A stretch of DNA of 64,000 bases from Strongylocentrotus droebachiensis (GCA_035222895.1 JAVYIG010000113.1:585501-649500); one strand, 5' to 3'; numbered from the stretch's first letter, positions 47,755-58,533 are shown. Translations and numbers: made by a program. The notes: generated by a model from the letters alone, not told the origin.

Positions 47755-48560
47755 AGTAGATTTTGAGCCTGGATAGATTATTTTAGTCATATTGACTAAA
47801 AAAATAGTTTAATTTGACTAGATTAATGAATCATAACACTGACTAGATAACTAGTAAAAAATACATGATCAGTAATTAAAGGTAATACAAAGTTTTGGGA
47901 AATTTTGAAAATTGGGTGGATAGTGAATTTTTACAATTTTTATATATTTGGATGCCCCTGTGGATGTATTATAAGCACTACAAAAATGAGCTCCTAAAAC
48001 ACTTCTGTTTTCGAGAAAAATTGAATATAAAAATTTACCGGTGCTCCCGGTAAATTTTGATAAATTTCAAATAGCGCCTATGGCCGTGCAATGGTAGCTG
48101 CGACCATGAAAATCTCAGAATATGTAGTTGTGATATATAATTTCCAAACGGGAATAGCTAATTGGTCAATTTTAGTCAAGAAACATAGTTTCATATCTAA
48201 ATTAATATCTTGACCTTGAGAGGGAGCTATACAACACAAAGAGTTTATTATTTATAATTTTATAACTTTAGACTCGATTTCAACCGCGACAACGATCAAT
48301 GAATATTGTAGGAAGGCATAATGATTCAAATATGTTAATTTGAACCAAATTCATGACCCCATACCAAAACTTTGTAATACCTTTAATAATCATTTTGACT
48401 AGAAACTAGTAAAACTGACTAGATTTTCTAGTCATATATATTGACTAGATTCCTAGTCAAAATCGGTGACTAGAAACCAGTAAGTGCCCCTTGGATCCTT
48501 TATTCTAGTCAGATTTGACTAGTTTCTAGTCAAATCTGACTAGACATTTTTAAGAGTGTA
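47755..48560 (-). mobile_element. Element end with many GACTAG subterminal repeats
   Basis: The right part (48390-48560) contains about ten TTGACTAG / CTAGTCAA words in both orientations and ends ATTTTTAAGAGTGTA, the reverse complement of the terminus at 24424. The left part (47780-47870) also has GACTAGAT words, suggesting a self-contained ~0.8 kb element as an alternative to one large composite. It abuts the splice acceptor of the exon at 48569. Confidence 0.6.
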
Positions 48561-48568
48561 CTCTCCAG

Positions 48569-48735
48569 TATACCATGGTCAACAATTCTTTACCCATCCA
48601 GATGATGATGATTCCATCAACCTGGCGCTGTTTGCCCTGGGGTTGGCAATGCCACCCGGTATGTCAAGAGTAGGGAAGAAGACGGTATGAACATCCGTTC
48701 GAGAGGCAAGGAGAGCATTCATCGATGTTGCTCCT
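48569..48735 (+). pseudogene. Exon of the 24-26 kb family, one in-frame stop
   Basis: Between acceptor CTCTCCAG and donor GTAAGT the frame reads YHGQQFFTHPDDDDSINLAL, ALGLAMPPGMSRVGKKTV, a TGA, then TSVREARRAFIDVAP. Exon length (2 + 165 bases) leaves phase 0, matching the next exon at 49768, so it belongs to the same transcript unit. The single TGA suggests decay. Confidence 0.6.
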
Positions 48736-49767
48736 GTAAGTGCCCACATTTCTTTATGTGAAGTTCAGTTAATTAATATACATGTACTCTTATTTGTAAA
48801 TAGAAAAGAATTATATCGGGGAACCAAGAGGGTACTTCCATGGCATTATTATGACTATGTTTGTGGATTGTCCATCTGTGCTCCCGCAACTTCTTGCGAG
48901 CGAGTTGCCTATTAAAATACAGCTGGAGGAATTATAACAAAACTTGGACTAAGGGTGAATCATGAGGCAAGGACAAAATGATTCGATTTTGGGCCAAATC
49001 CACCAAAATTCAAAGGTCAATGATCAATGAACTTTGTTTGTAAATGTTATTTCAAATGTGTCTGTAGGTCCTGCTCTAATAACAGCTCTCAATCACTCCA
49101 ATTACAAACTCACTTCCACTACACCACCCATAGACATTATATTTCATGCCACCTACTGGAGCTCCACTCATACCTGAAATATTTCAGTGTTTTGGGAGAG
49201 GGTAGCTGGTCTAGCAGTCTATAATGTGTCCATTTCTACTCGCAGCAGTCCTGCTATGACTCAGGGTTACTGAATCATGAAAGCATTCATTCTTCCTTTT
49301 GAATCTCTAACCAGTACTCGCAAACGGTTTGGGAAAAACAATTTTTGTATCGATCCCAGTGGTTTAGTTGTGCAGTGGCTTTGTGGCACAACAACTGTTC
49401 AATTCCAAAGATATATGTGACAATGTCTTCTTTTTCTCCTACATGTTTGCGTCTTGTACTGTGGTGTCCAATTGTCACAGTTTTCTCATTCTTTGAAAAT
49501 CTCTTCCTCCAAAACAGGTATTTTGTTATATGCAATGTTGTTGACATACGATGCAAGTTCATAGATGTCACTATTTACCTTTAACAAGTTGGCGTTTTTG
49601 CAATGTTGTCAATATCTCATACTGTATTACACTTTACACTTATGACAGATACATTGTTGTTAATTAGCTAGCCCTCAATTCTTTGGTAAACACAAAAGGC
49701 TACATATCAAAGTTATTGAAATAATGTACATAGGGGCTGGGTAATATGTTATTTCTTTAATTGGCAG
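48736..49767 (+). other. Intron between family exons
   Basis: GT...AG boundaries are consistent; no other exon was recognised inside. Confidence 0.5.
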
Positions 49768-50177
49768 GTAGGGACTAATATCCCTGACTACATCGAAAGC
49801 AATGAACAGAAGCAACCATTCATGCTCCTTCTTTGGGATCCCCTTCGCCCTGAAGACGTGTTTGTCATAGTGAATGGTGTTTGTCATAGTGAATGGTGTT
49901 TGTCATAGTGAATGGTGTTTGTCATAGTGAATGGTGTTTGTCATAGTGAATGGTGTTTGTCATAGTGTATGGTGTTGCCATCCCAAGCAAATCCCTCCTG
50001 GAAGGCATTGATCTGTGCTTCAAAGAGATATATGTGATGTGGCTGGACTACCCATGGCAAGCGAGCAATGTGTGGGATTTCATCCAGAAAGTCGTATACG
50101 AACTAGGAGATGGCAAGCCAGGCAGCAAGGATATCACCCCATCCAGCACTATCTCCTTGAGAGCTTTCATTAAGTAA
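49768..50177 (+). pseudogene. Terminal exon of the family, broken by a 19 bp tandem expansion
   Basis: Begins VGTNIPDYIESNEQKQPFML after acceptor TTGGCAG, homologous to the exon at 25947. At 49861-49974 a 19 bp unit is present six times; 19 is not a multiple of three, so the frame is lost (stop in the second unit) and resumes after the array as AIPSKSLLEGIDLCFKEIYV and WLDYPWQASNVWDFIQKVVY to TAA at 50177. Both halves align with the intact copy, so the expansion is the lesion. Function unknown. Confidence 0.7.
49861..49974 (+). repeat. Six tandem 19 bp units inside an exon
   Basis: TTTGTCATAGTGAATGGTG repeated exactly five times, and a sixth time with one change (GTGTATGG). Near-identity implies a recent expansion. 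Confidence 0.95.
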
Positions 50178-50261
50178 TGTCTGTAGAGTTTCACCAGCTT
50201 TACATGACAGGGTAGATATTGTCAACAGAAAACTTGTAATATCAAGTCGAAACATCAATAT

Positions 50262-50450
50262 GAGTGGCATCAGGAAGATGGGAAACAGTACATACAGAAC
50301 ATGCACAAGCTAACTATTGAAGATATTGTCCATTGCAAAGAAGTATAATGGCCAAATTCAAGGAATGCACCAGAATTCAAAGAGATCGGTGTTGACATCG
50401 CAAAAGAATTGGAGCAGTATTTTGGTGATAATGGTGAAACGGTCACTATA
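50262..50450 (+). pseudogene. Diverged MULE-family fragment
   Basis: Reads QEDGKQYIQNMHKLTIEDIV, then after a stop RNAPEFKEIGVDIAKELEQY-like sequence and FGDNGETVT. Matches the start of the 54.4 kb units. It ends near a TATATAC sequence, the same break region as other copies. Confidence 0.6.
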
Positions 50451-51212
50451 TACTATAAAATATATTTGTTGCAGGATGAATAGAGAAAACAGAAGAGAAT
50501 ATGTAGGCTATTTATATAAATACTGAAAATATTTGATGAATAAAGGAATAGGAAGACCATTAAAATTTAAATATTTCGACGAAAAGGGAAAATAATGACT
50601 TTCCTGGGTATTTAGGGGTTATTTAATGATTGCATGAGAGTTTGAGTTCGTTCACACACAGTGTTTAACACCGTGTCCATAACTATACATGATTAGTCAT
50701 TAGTCATTATTTGTTTGTTTATCGTTTCCCGCCAATTCACGCAACCGCGCGCCACCACCGACAGCTACCTGCCAACCTGCCGAGCCCGCCGGCTCATTGC
50801 TTTCCCCCAAGTCCGCATCCACGCCATAAGAACCGCCGCACACCTAGCGAACACTCACTCCTGAAGACGGACAGTCAACCTGTCCGAAACGTCGAGTCTA
50901 CTCTCCTGCTCCTGCTCTGCAATTCTACTCACCTACTCAACTCTCCAACTCAATCCAGTCTTCTACTCAAACCTCTCATCCTGCCCAAACTTTCTGGGTT
51001 ACAGTCCTTTTCAGGACTAAACTCACTTCCGAAAGATACTCTTCCTTCTAACCTCCACTTTCTCGCCTTTCATCTCACCTCTATTCTCTATCTACTTTCC
51101 TCAGTCCCTCGAGGACTTTACACATGGTGTACCGTAAACTCTTCCGTGATTATTCATACCACCATGCAAACCTTCAAACATCATCTGATTTGTTTGTTTG
51201 TTTTTATTATAT
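50451..51212. other. Non-coding; possible retroelement remnant
   Basis: 50640-51180 is C-rich, and at 50861-50900 contains CTGAAGA, a perfect 7 bp stem (CGGACAG/CTGTCCG, loop TCAAC) and GAAACGTCG. This phrase is reminiscent of hammerhead-ribozyme cores in some retroelement families. The downstream pyrimidine-rich open frame is not recognised. Confidence 0.35.
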
Positions 51213-51565
51213 ATACTCTCTTAATTTGTAAGATTGAAAATGTCGATTTATCAAGCGATTGAAATATTCTTCAATCTAATAGATTGAGGATAAATCGAAA
51301 AACGACGGGAATCGCTGCCTAGCGACTATTAGATCGATGTTTTTTCTCGATCTATAATAGATTGAAAAAAGTTTCAATCTATTGAAAACGTTAACCAATC
51401 AAACTTCAGAACATTATCACGTGACTTGAGATTACTGCTGCGCCGTACTTTCCGCCACTAAAGTTTGGCTTAGAATTCGCGCTTCAGATATCGATATCAG
51501 CTAGCTCGACATACAGCGACCTGTACTGTAGCTAGCTTGCAGATCAGACGGCAGACATAGCGACG

Positions 51566-51632
51566 ATGGATCTCAAAGCCGTGTTAGAGCGGGAATTCCC
51601 GAGCGGTGACGGTATCCTTCAGATGTTTGAAG
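51566..51632 (+). CDS. Candidate first coding exon, unknown gene
   Basis: ATG starts MDLKAVLEREFPSGDGILQM and runs to a strong GAAG|GTGAGT donor (22 codons plus one base). A possible acceptor (T-run, GCCCAG) at 52208 would continue in frame as DHMPIQLIQRELSYIKHF then stop. The upstream region is the GC-richer 51420-51560. It sits inside the 2.66 kb inverted-repeat element. No family was recognised with confidence. Confidence 0.45.
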
Positions 51633-52681
51633 GTGAGTATTTTATACATATGTAAATATACATTAGTCCTAACTTTTAATGGAAGTAATGCTTGCCAATT
51701 GGTCATAAAATATCGGCACAAATATTGGTTACGCTATGGCCCATGGGGCCCTATTCTATTGTTAACTGCGTTGTAACCAATGACTGTTACGCAGCGGACC
51801 CCATACAAACTACAAGTATTATGGAGGTACCCAAGTCTGCGCACCTGAGTAAGATGTTTCATTCAAAATGAACAATAAATCAATCAAGAATCCGAAAAAT
51901 GCTTGCATGACTTGATCAGAAATATTCCAAAGAACATCAATGCAAAAAATCTGAACACAAAACTCACATTTAATTTTAAACCCTCGTATTCTTGGCTAGA
52001 TCTAGAACATTGACCGTCATCATTTTGAACAATATTTCACCACTTTCATGAATAATTAATTACCTCGATTTTTAGAATAAATCTATGAAGATTTTAAATC
52101 AGCATTGGGGTATGACGTTGCGGAATAAACATGAATATTTGGCGGGAAAAAAATGTTTTTTACTCCAAATATTTTAAGTATTTTTTTTTTTTTTTTTTTT
52201 TTGCCCAGATCACATGCCAATACAGCTAATTCAGAGAGAATTGTCATATATTAAGCATTTTTAAGTTTGAAATTTGCTAGTCCCATATGTGCAATTCAAT
52301 TTAATCTCATGCGATGCAAGATACTTCAAAGAAATAGAGAAAAATAAATTTGAGTGGCTTGATCTTGGTGCGTTGATAAATTATCCCCAAAATTGTCGAG
52401 TAGAGGAGCCTTACGGTAGTCATTTCAGGGTTGAAAGGTATGTACAGTATGACATTTTAATATGTTTGAGAATTAAGGGGATGTCACATCTATATTTCGG
52501 AAAGTACCCGTTATTTTTCAGAAAGTACACTTCATATAATACAACCATAAAATTGTCATAGTAGATAATGGGTTATATAGATATTTATATACAGCAAATA
52601 GAAAAAACAGTTGCGAGTATATTTTCTTTGTCTGATTTATTCATTTCTTTTATTTTTTAATATATTTACTGTTTTAAACAG

Positions 52682-52846
52682 ATCAACTGGATGAAGTACA
52701 CAGCACCAAAGAAAGAGAACAAGCCACAGTTATTGGAGTACTTCAAAGAAACTCATGCTGTTCGCAGACACTACATAGAAACATCAAGGAACTCCATTAC
52801 AGATATCTTGGAGAGGTATCCACGTTTCAAGGACTGTTCAGAACTG
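52682..52846 (+). CDS. Internal exon, NSITDILERYPRF family
   Basis: Bounded by acceptor TTTTAAACAG and donor GTGAGA; 55 codons in phase 0/0: INWMKYTAPKKENKPQLLEY and NSITDILERYPRFKDCSEL. The RR..IE....S..DIL..YPRF pattern is a recurring module upstream of the C-terminal exons seen at 48.6-50.2 kb in uncharacterised fish and invertebrate proteins, so this may be a further piece of that family. A possible extra exon at 52321-52437 (WLDLGALINYPQN) is less certain. Confidence 0.55.
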
Positions 52847-53876
52847 GTGAGATCAACAGTTTGTGTTATTCTCTTTTATTATTTTTTCTCAATATCCTTC
52901 AGAGCTGTGCTGAAATTTGTCTTAATTCAGTGATTTGTGGCAGTGGTCCAATACAGAGCAGTACCCCACTTTGGGTTTGATTAGCTTTAGTTATATGCTG
53001 TCTAGCATACACTGCCTAGCAATTGTTTTCATTTGTTATAATTTGGTTGATGCATGTAGCCCAGCTTAGAAATTCAATCAGTAGAAACACAACCAACGTA
53101 TGTTGGCACACAGTGTCATACCATCAAAGCTGGCAGGCCTCGCATGCTGCATGGCCACTAAAACCCAGAATAAAAGCTGAAAGTAAGGGCACACGTAAAT
53201 GCCTTGGCAACTACACATTACTTCCCATTTTGTTTTCTTGTTAACATTCCATAAAAATGTAAGAATTAGGTTTAGTTGGCAGACATGCAGGCTTCCCCTT
53301 GAGTTTGAATTGCCAATTTATGGGTACATGTATTTTAAGGTGAAATGAAATTGTGAAATTGAACCAAGCACTTTTTGCAAGGACAATGCATGGGCGCAAA
53401 AAGAATGCCCTCTCAGACTTTGCTCACATTACAAATACGGTTTACTTTTCCAGTCTTTCCGAAGTCACTTGGCTTAATTCTCTTCTCTCATTTTCAAATG
53501 ATTTTCATCTTCCTTCACATTGAATAATTTATTTCATTCAAATTGATAAATAATTGACTTCTTTCCTCAGATCAACTTGGAATTTGGAATGATGCATAGA
53601 ATTAATTAATATTCAATCTAGATTTCAATCTATTAGATTGAATAGCTCAATCTATGCCAAAGATTGGAAGATTTCAATCTAATTTTAGATTGACAATAGA
53701 TTGAGAATCTTCTCAATCTAATAGATTCAAATCTCAATCTATTGAAGATTTAAAATTTGCAATCTAATGGTAGATGGATTTTCAATCGGGTTAGATTCGT
53801 CCCTGACAGCAATCTGTGGCAGATTGAAAATTCAATCTAATAGATTGAGTTTTCAATCTTAGGAATTAAGAGAGTA

Positions 53877-56070
53877 CCACATACACAAGAAACATGTTCC
53901 TTAATGCCACTTTTGGTGATAAAGAGAAAGTGAAGGCATTCTAGATGCCAAAGATGAGGATGACCTCAGGAAGCGGTTAGACTTTTTCCAACAAGACTTT
54001 GCAGGTAAAGAGAAGGAACTAACCAAAAACAATGAAGCAAGATATTGGACATATCTGAACAATAACTTTGGCATGATTGCAGGGCACATGGTAGAAGAAG
54101 TGAGACAAAAGGGGGGAATGCAAGACAAGGAAAGGTCATACGTAAATGCATCAGAGAGTATGAATAAAATCATGAAATGCAAGCGTGATGCCTTCTTACA
54201 GGAAAATCCCCATGTGTCAAGGATGAATAAGCTGCAATTTACACAGCACATATTTGAAAGCATACACCAGCATCAAATAGAAGAGCTGTGTGTTTCAGTC
54301 ACTGGACTGAGCCAAGAATACGAGCTTGCACATTTTTGCATCATACCTACAGGTTCCGCCAGACGTGTGGTATGAGTGGCATCAGGAAGATAGGAAGCGG
54401 TTGGGAAATCGAATGAGGTCTGAACAACAATTTGTCATCATCAAACAAAGAGCAATTCCTGCAAACTCCCGTGTGAAAGTGCACAAGCTATCTATTGAAG
54501 ATATTTTCTGTTGTAAAGAAGTACCGTGGCGAAAATACAGGAATGCACCAGAATTCAAAGAGATTGGTGTCGACATTGCCAAAGAACTGGAGCAGTATTT
54601 TGGTGAAACAGCTGAAAAATGTGTACGTGGTATATATACCACACACACAAGAAACATGTTCCTTAATGCCACTTTTGGTGTTAAAGAGAAAGTTGAAGGC
54701 ATTCTAGATGCCAAAGACGAAGATGACCTCAGGAAGCGGTTAGACTTTTTCCAACAAGACTTTGCAGGTAAAGAGAAGGAACTAACCAAAAACAATGAAG
54801 CAAGATATTGGACATATCTGAACAATAACTTTGGCATGATTGCAGGGCACATGGTAGAAGAAGTGAGACAAAAGGGGGGAATGCAAGACAAGGAAAGGTC
54901 ATACGTAAATGCATCAGAGAGTATGAATAAAATCATGAAATGCAAGCGTGATGCCTTCTTACAGGAAAATCCCCATGTGTCAAGGATGAATAAGCTGCAA
55001 TTTACACAGCACATATTTGAAAGCATACACCAGCATCAAATAGAAGAGCTGTGTGTTTCAGTCACTGGACTGAGCCAAGAATACGAGCTTGCACATTTTT
55101 GCATCATACCTACAGGTTCCGCCAGACGTGTGGTATGAGTGGCATCAGGAAGATAAGAAGCGGTTGGGAAATCGAATGAGGTCTGAACAACAATTTGTCA
55201 TCATCAAACAAAGAGCAATTCCTGCAAACTCCCGTGTGAAAGTGCACAAGCTATCTATTGAAGATATTTTCTGTTGTAAAGAAGTACCGTGGCGAAAATA
55301 CAGGAATGCACCAGAATTCAAAGAGATTGGTGTCGACATTGCCAAAGAACTGGAGCAGTATTTTGGTGAAACAGCTGAAAAATGTGTACGTGGTATATAT
55401 ACCACACACACAAGAAACATGTTCCTTAATGCCACTTTTGGTGTTAAAGAGAAAGTTGAAGGCATTCTAGATGCCAAAGACGAAGATGACCTCAGGAAGC
55501 GGTTAGACTCTTTCCAACAAGACTTTGCACGTAAAGAGAAGGAACTAACCAAAAACAATGAAGCAAGATATTGGACATATCTGAACAATAACTTTGGCAT
55601 GATTGCAGGGCACATGGTAGAAGAAGTGAGAAAAAAGGAGGGAATGCCAGACAAGGAAAGGTCATACACAAATGCATCAGAGAGTATGAATAAAATCATG
55701 AAATGCAAGCGTGATGCCTTCTTACAGGAAAATCCCCATGTGTCAAGGATGAATAAGCTGCAATTTACACAGCACATATTTGAAAGCATACACCAGCATC
55801 AAATAGAAGAGCTGTGTGTTTCAGTCACTGGACTGAGCCAAGAATACGAGCTTGCAGATTTTTGCATCATACCTACAGGTTCCGCCAGACGTGTGGTATT
55901 AATGGTGGCATCAGGAAGATAGGAAGCAGTACTTACAGAACATGCACAAGCTATCTATTGAAGATATTCTCTGTTGTTAAAGAAGTACCGTGGCCAAAAT
56001 ACAGGAATGCACCAGAATTCAAGGAGATCGGTGTCAACATTGCCAAAGAACTGGAGCAGTATTTTGGTTA
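53877..56070 (+). pseudogene. MULE-type transposase C-terminal region, tandem 763 bp units
   Basis: Unit starts at 54353, 55116 and 55879, preceded by a 5'-truncated copy (53877-54352); the last copy leads into the SWIM region. Each full unit encodes VPPDVWYEWHQED, APEFKEIGVDIAKELEQYF, FGVKEKVEGILDAKDEDD, EARYWTYLNNNFGMIAG, YVNASESMNKIMKCKRDAF and QEYELA. NASESMN followed by a Q/E-rich helix and YEL is the signature of the segment between the catalytic core and SWIM finger of MULE transposases. All copies share one extra T in TTTTT before GCATCATAC, shifting frame once per unit; 762 would be a whole number of codons. No catalytic DDE core is present here, so this is not an active transposase. 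Confidence 0.8.
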
Positions 56071-56465
56071 CACTGCTGAAAATGCTTATTTGCTAGAAGC
56101 AGAAGTAGCTTCCTTGCTAAACCACCCTCGTGCTATTCAGGAGAAAGCTTCTCTGAAGAGAAGTGGCTAGTGACCATTCAAAGAATGGCATGGTTGATGT
56201 TTCTCTCCATAAGGAACATGTTTCTTGTGTATGTGGGAGATACAGACATGATAAACTATGCAAGCACACATTGGCAGTGGCTGCAAAGGTTCCAGTACTT
56301 CAAACCCATCTATCCTTTATCAAGAAGACGGGTAGATTGGGTTTACACACTCCACTAACAGAAGGAAAGTTTAACAAAGTATACTGCAGGAAAGAAAGGT
56401 GGCAGAAACAATAAAAGCTCCAGACCATGTAGTATAACGGGAAAACAACGTAGAGACAGCCTCAA
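56071..56465 (+). pseudogene. MULE SWIM zinc finger and basic tail
   Basis: Continues the last tandem copy: AENAYLLEAEVASLLNHPRA, then after a frame change SLHKEHVSCVCGRYRHDKLC-KHTLAVAAK, a SWIM finger (CVC...C-K-H), and TGRLGLHTPLTEG. A one-base difference at about 56384 (GTATACTGC against GTAACTGC in the 58.6 kb copy) throws the frame off before AGKKGGRNNKSSRPC. It would be a DNA-binding part of the transposase. Confidence 0.75.
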
Positions 56466-56584
56466 GCTCTCATAAAGATGGAATCTATACAGAAATATTC
56501 CATAATGACAGTTACTTTGTTTGTACAAAGAAGTACTTTGCCAGTACGATTATTTAGAACTACATGTAAAGCTCTAGCAAAGCT

Positions 56585-57338
56585 ATGAAAATGTTTGCCA
56601 GGAGTGTCCCACAATTGTGCCTTGTCTCGCTGCACATGATGGGACACATCTACGACAACTTCAGGCACCTCTTGCAGACGATGGAGCAGCCATGGCTTTC
56701 TCCTGAAAACCTTGCAATCTACGCCCATGCGGTAAGCTAGAAAGGGGCAGTGCTTAATAATTGTTGGGGCTTCGTTGACGGGACGGTGCGCCCCATCTGT
56801 CGTCCCAAGGTCAACCAGAGGGTTATGTATGATGGCCATAAGAGACTGAAATACCAATCGGTCAGTGAAAAAAATACACGGGGGCTCAGGGCGACTTTGC
56901 CTTATTGTCCATTTGTTTGAGCCAGTAGAGGGCAGGAGACATGACAGTTTCCTACTTCGCGAGTCTGGTCTCCAGACTGAGATGGAGCGGCACAGCCATG
57001 ATCCCCAGGGCAACGTCATGTGCGTGTATGGAGATCCTGCATATCCACACCTGCAGTGTCCGTTCAAGGGTGCTAACCTCACAGAAGATCAAAGGGCATA
57101 TAACCAATCGATGAGCAGTGCGAGGGTGAGCATCGAGTGGGTTTTTGGAGATATTGTAAATAACTTTAAGTTCATAGACTTTAAGAAGAAGCAACAAGTC
57201 TGCCTGTCAGCATGTGGCAAGATGTACTTGGTTGCAGGACTCATTACAAATGCCCACACATGCCTGTTTGGCAATGCCACATCACACTACTTCGGGCTGC
57301 CTCCACCATCTCTTGAGGAGTACTTTGCTTTAGTTTGA
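56585..57338 (+). pseudogene. PIF/Harbinger transposase (HARBI1-like), one stop and one frameshift
   Basis: A DDE nuclease of PIF/Harbinger elements. Frame 1 from about 56585 gives MKMFARSVPQLC, YDNFRHLLQTMEQPWLSP, a TAG at 56738, KGAVLNNCWGFVDGTVRPIC (first Asp) and KRLKYQSV. A +1 shift in the A-run at about 56870 leads to HLFEPVEGRRHDSFLL, MCVYGDPAYPHLQCPF (second Asp) and SSARVSIEWVFGDIVNNF (Glu), ending PPPSLEEYFALV at TGA. All three catalytic residues are retained, so only two lesions separate it from an open frame; it is called a pseudogene for that reason. The upstream N-terminal exon is absent here; a different N-terminal piece lies downstream at 61298. Confidence 0.9.
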
Positions 57339-57962
57339 CGCATGGGAACAATCATCATTTTGTTTTATTGTCACATAATATTAAATCTTCTTTTTAAATT
57401 GAAGCTTAACTTGATAGAAGTTCATTTGCGGTATAACTCCACTTATGGCAGTGAGGAACAATCCTTTTTTTCCCTAAGAAAATGATTGATATACTTATGG
57501 AATCATTTATAGATTTGTTTTATGACAAGTTCTCTACTTAATTTATATAAAATGCAAGTTCAAAAAGTTTCCTTTTTGCAGCCTTTTAGGTACCGGTAGG
57601 TATGAAAATGTCAAGCTGTTTTCCCCCCAAATAAACATTGACTTTCATGGACCATAATTTTCCTTTCAGAAACCGTATTCATCATGTTGTATGAACAACC
57701 TGGGAGATTTACATTATTTCAGGCCTTATAAAGTTTGGCTACACTACAGATGATGACCTAAATAGTATAATCATATAGATTATGTGGGCCTTTCTATGCC
57801 ATTTTTAGTCACTTGTGTGACCTAAAATTAGATATTAAAAAAAAAATAGGATGCTTATAAATATTTGAGTACCGGTATGCATAACCTAGTATGTACATGT
57901 ATGTCACATATTCAAAGTACATGCACTGATTTTAATTCACTCGTTAATTTTCTTTCATCACA
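57339..57962. other. Non-coding
   Basis: AT-rich, with no exon; ends in TTTCTTTCATCACAG, a good splice acceptor for the fragment that follows. Confidence 0.5.
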
Positions 57963-58205
57963 GATCCAGGGTTCGCTATGTGCATTGATAATGTACAATG
58001 GCCCAAAAATGCTGGGCATGTAACGTTGGACAGACAAAATGACATGAATCTTGTGTGCAACGGGTACGCAGTGAAGAATAGAGTTTCTTTTAGAGGTATG
58101 ACAGATCAGAGTACGACGTTAGCAAAAGACTTACCCATAAAATCATTCCTCCCAAGTCAAGATAAGTATAAGATGTATGATGATGTGGATTTTATATATG
58201 ACTAG
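57963..58205 (+). CDS. Fragment of an uncharacterised repeat protein (DN-x-Q ... NRVSFR)
   Basis: After acceptor TCATCACAG the frame reads GFAMCIDNVQWPKNAGHVTL, NLVCNGYAVKNRVSFRGM and KDLPIKSFLPSQDKYKMY to a TAG. The DNVQ ... GYAVKNRVS pattern resembles a block I associate with DUF6589-type invertebrate proteins, which are transposon-like in copy number. The role is unknown and assignment moderate. Confidence 0.45.
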   Translation, partial: DPGFAMCIDNVQWPKNAGHVTLDRQNDMNLVCNGYAVKNRVSFRGMTDQSTTLAKDLPIKSFLPSQDKYKMYDDVDFIYD

Positions 58206-58318
58206 CATATGTTGAAGTCTTTCAGGTGTAACACAAAAGATTGTATAAGGATTTATGTTACCTATGGTCAGAGGTCTAATGGCATTGGTCATGTGTGTGA
58301 CTTTGCACGGGAGCACTG

Positions 58319-58516
58319 GTGAAGGATGCGGTGAGTACACTCATCTCTCAGATTAAAAGACTAGAAGTTGAACTCAATAAAGCAGTAGAGTATGAGAGCA
58401 AAAGAATATCTGACCTAGAACACAACAATTCCGATCTTGAGAATAGAATGAAGAAAATGGAGAAAGAAATCATCGATCTTAAAACGCCATGCCAAGGATC
58501 AAAAGGAAGACGTTAA
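58319..58516 (+). CDS. Coiled-coil fragment
   Basis: The frame VSTLISQIKRLEVELNKAVE followed by ISDLEHNNSDLENRMKKMEK shows regular Leu/Ile heptads over ~50 residues, then a basic end. It has no ATG. It could be the N-terminal coiled coil of a LINE ORF1-type protein, or another retroelement; not assigned. Confidence 0.35.
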   Translation: MKDAVSTLISQIKRLEVELNKAVEYESKRISDLEHNNSDLENRMKKMEKEIIDLKTPCQGSKGRR

Positions 58517-58533
58517 GAAATCTGAACGTATCT

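Larger units (their letters stand above)
51213..53876. mobile_element. 2.66 kb inverted-repeat element carrying exons
   Basis: TACTCTCTTAATT, a 4-base variable spot, then AAGATTGAAAA at 51213 match the reverse complement of 53848-53876. Inside both ends are many short TCAATCTA / TAGATTGA words (51230-51400 and 53605-53860), a subterminal-repeat layout. TA lies at both boundaries. The interior contains a start-codon exon (51566) and a splice-bounded exon (52682). No transposase was recognised. Confidence 0.7.

Noticed and set aside
50711..51262. 183-codon open frame
   Set aside because: Ser/Leu/Pro-rich frame from a C-rich non-coding stretch, no motif; its end runs into the inverted-repeat terminus at 51213.
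53901..55789. Minus-strand open frames of up to 214 codons in the MULE array
   Set aside because: They mirror the MULE coding strand; the plus strand carries the recognisable NASESMN and SWIM motifs.
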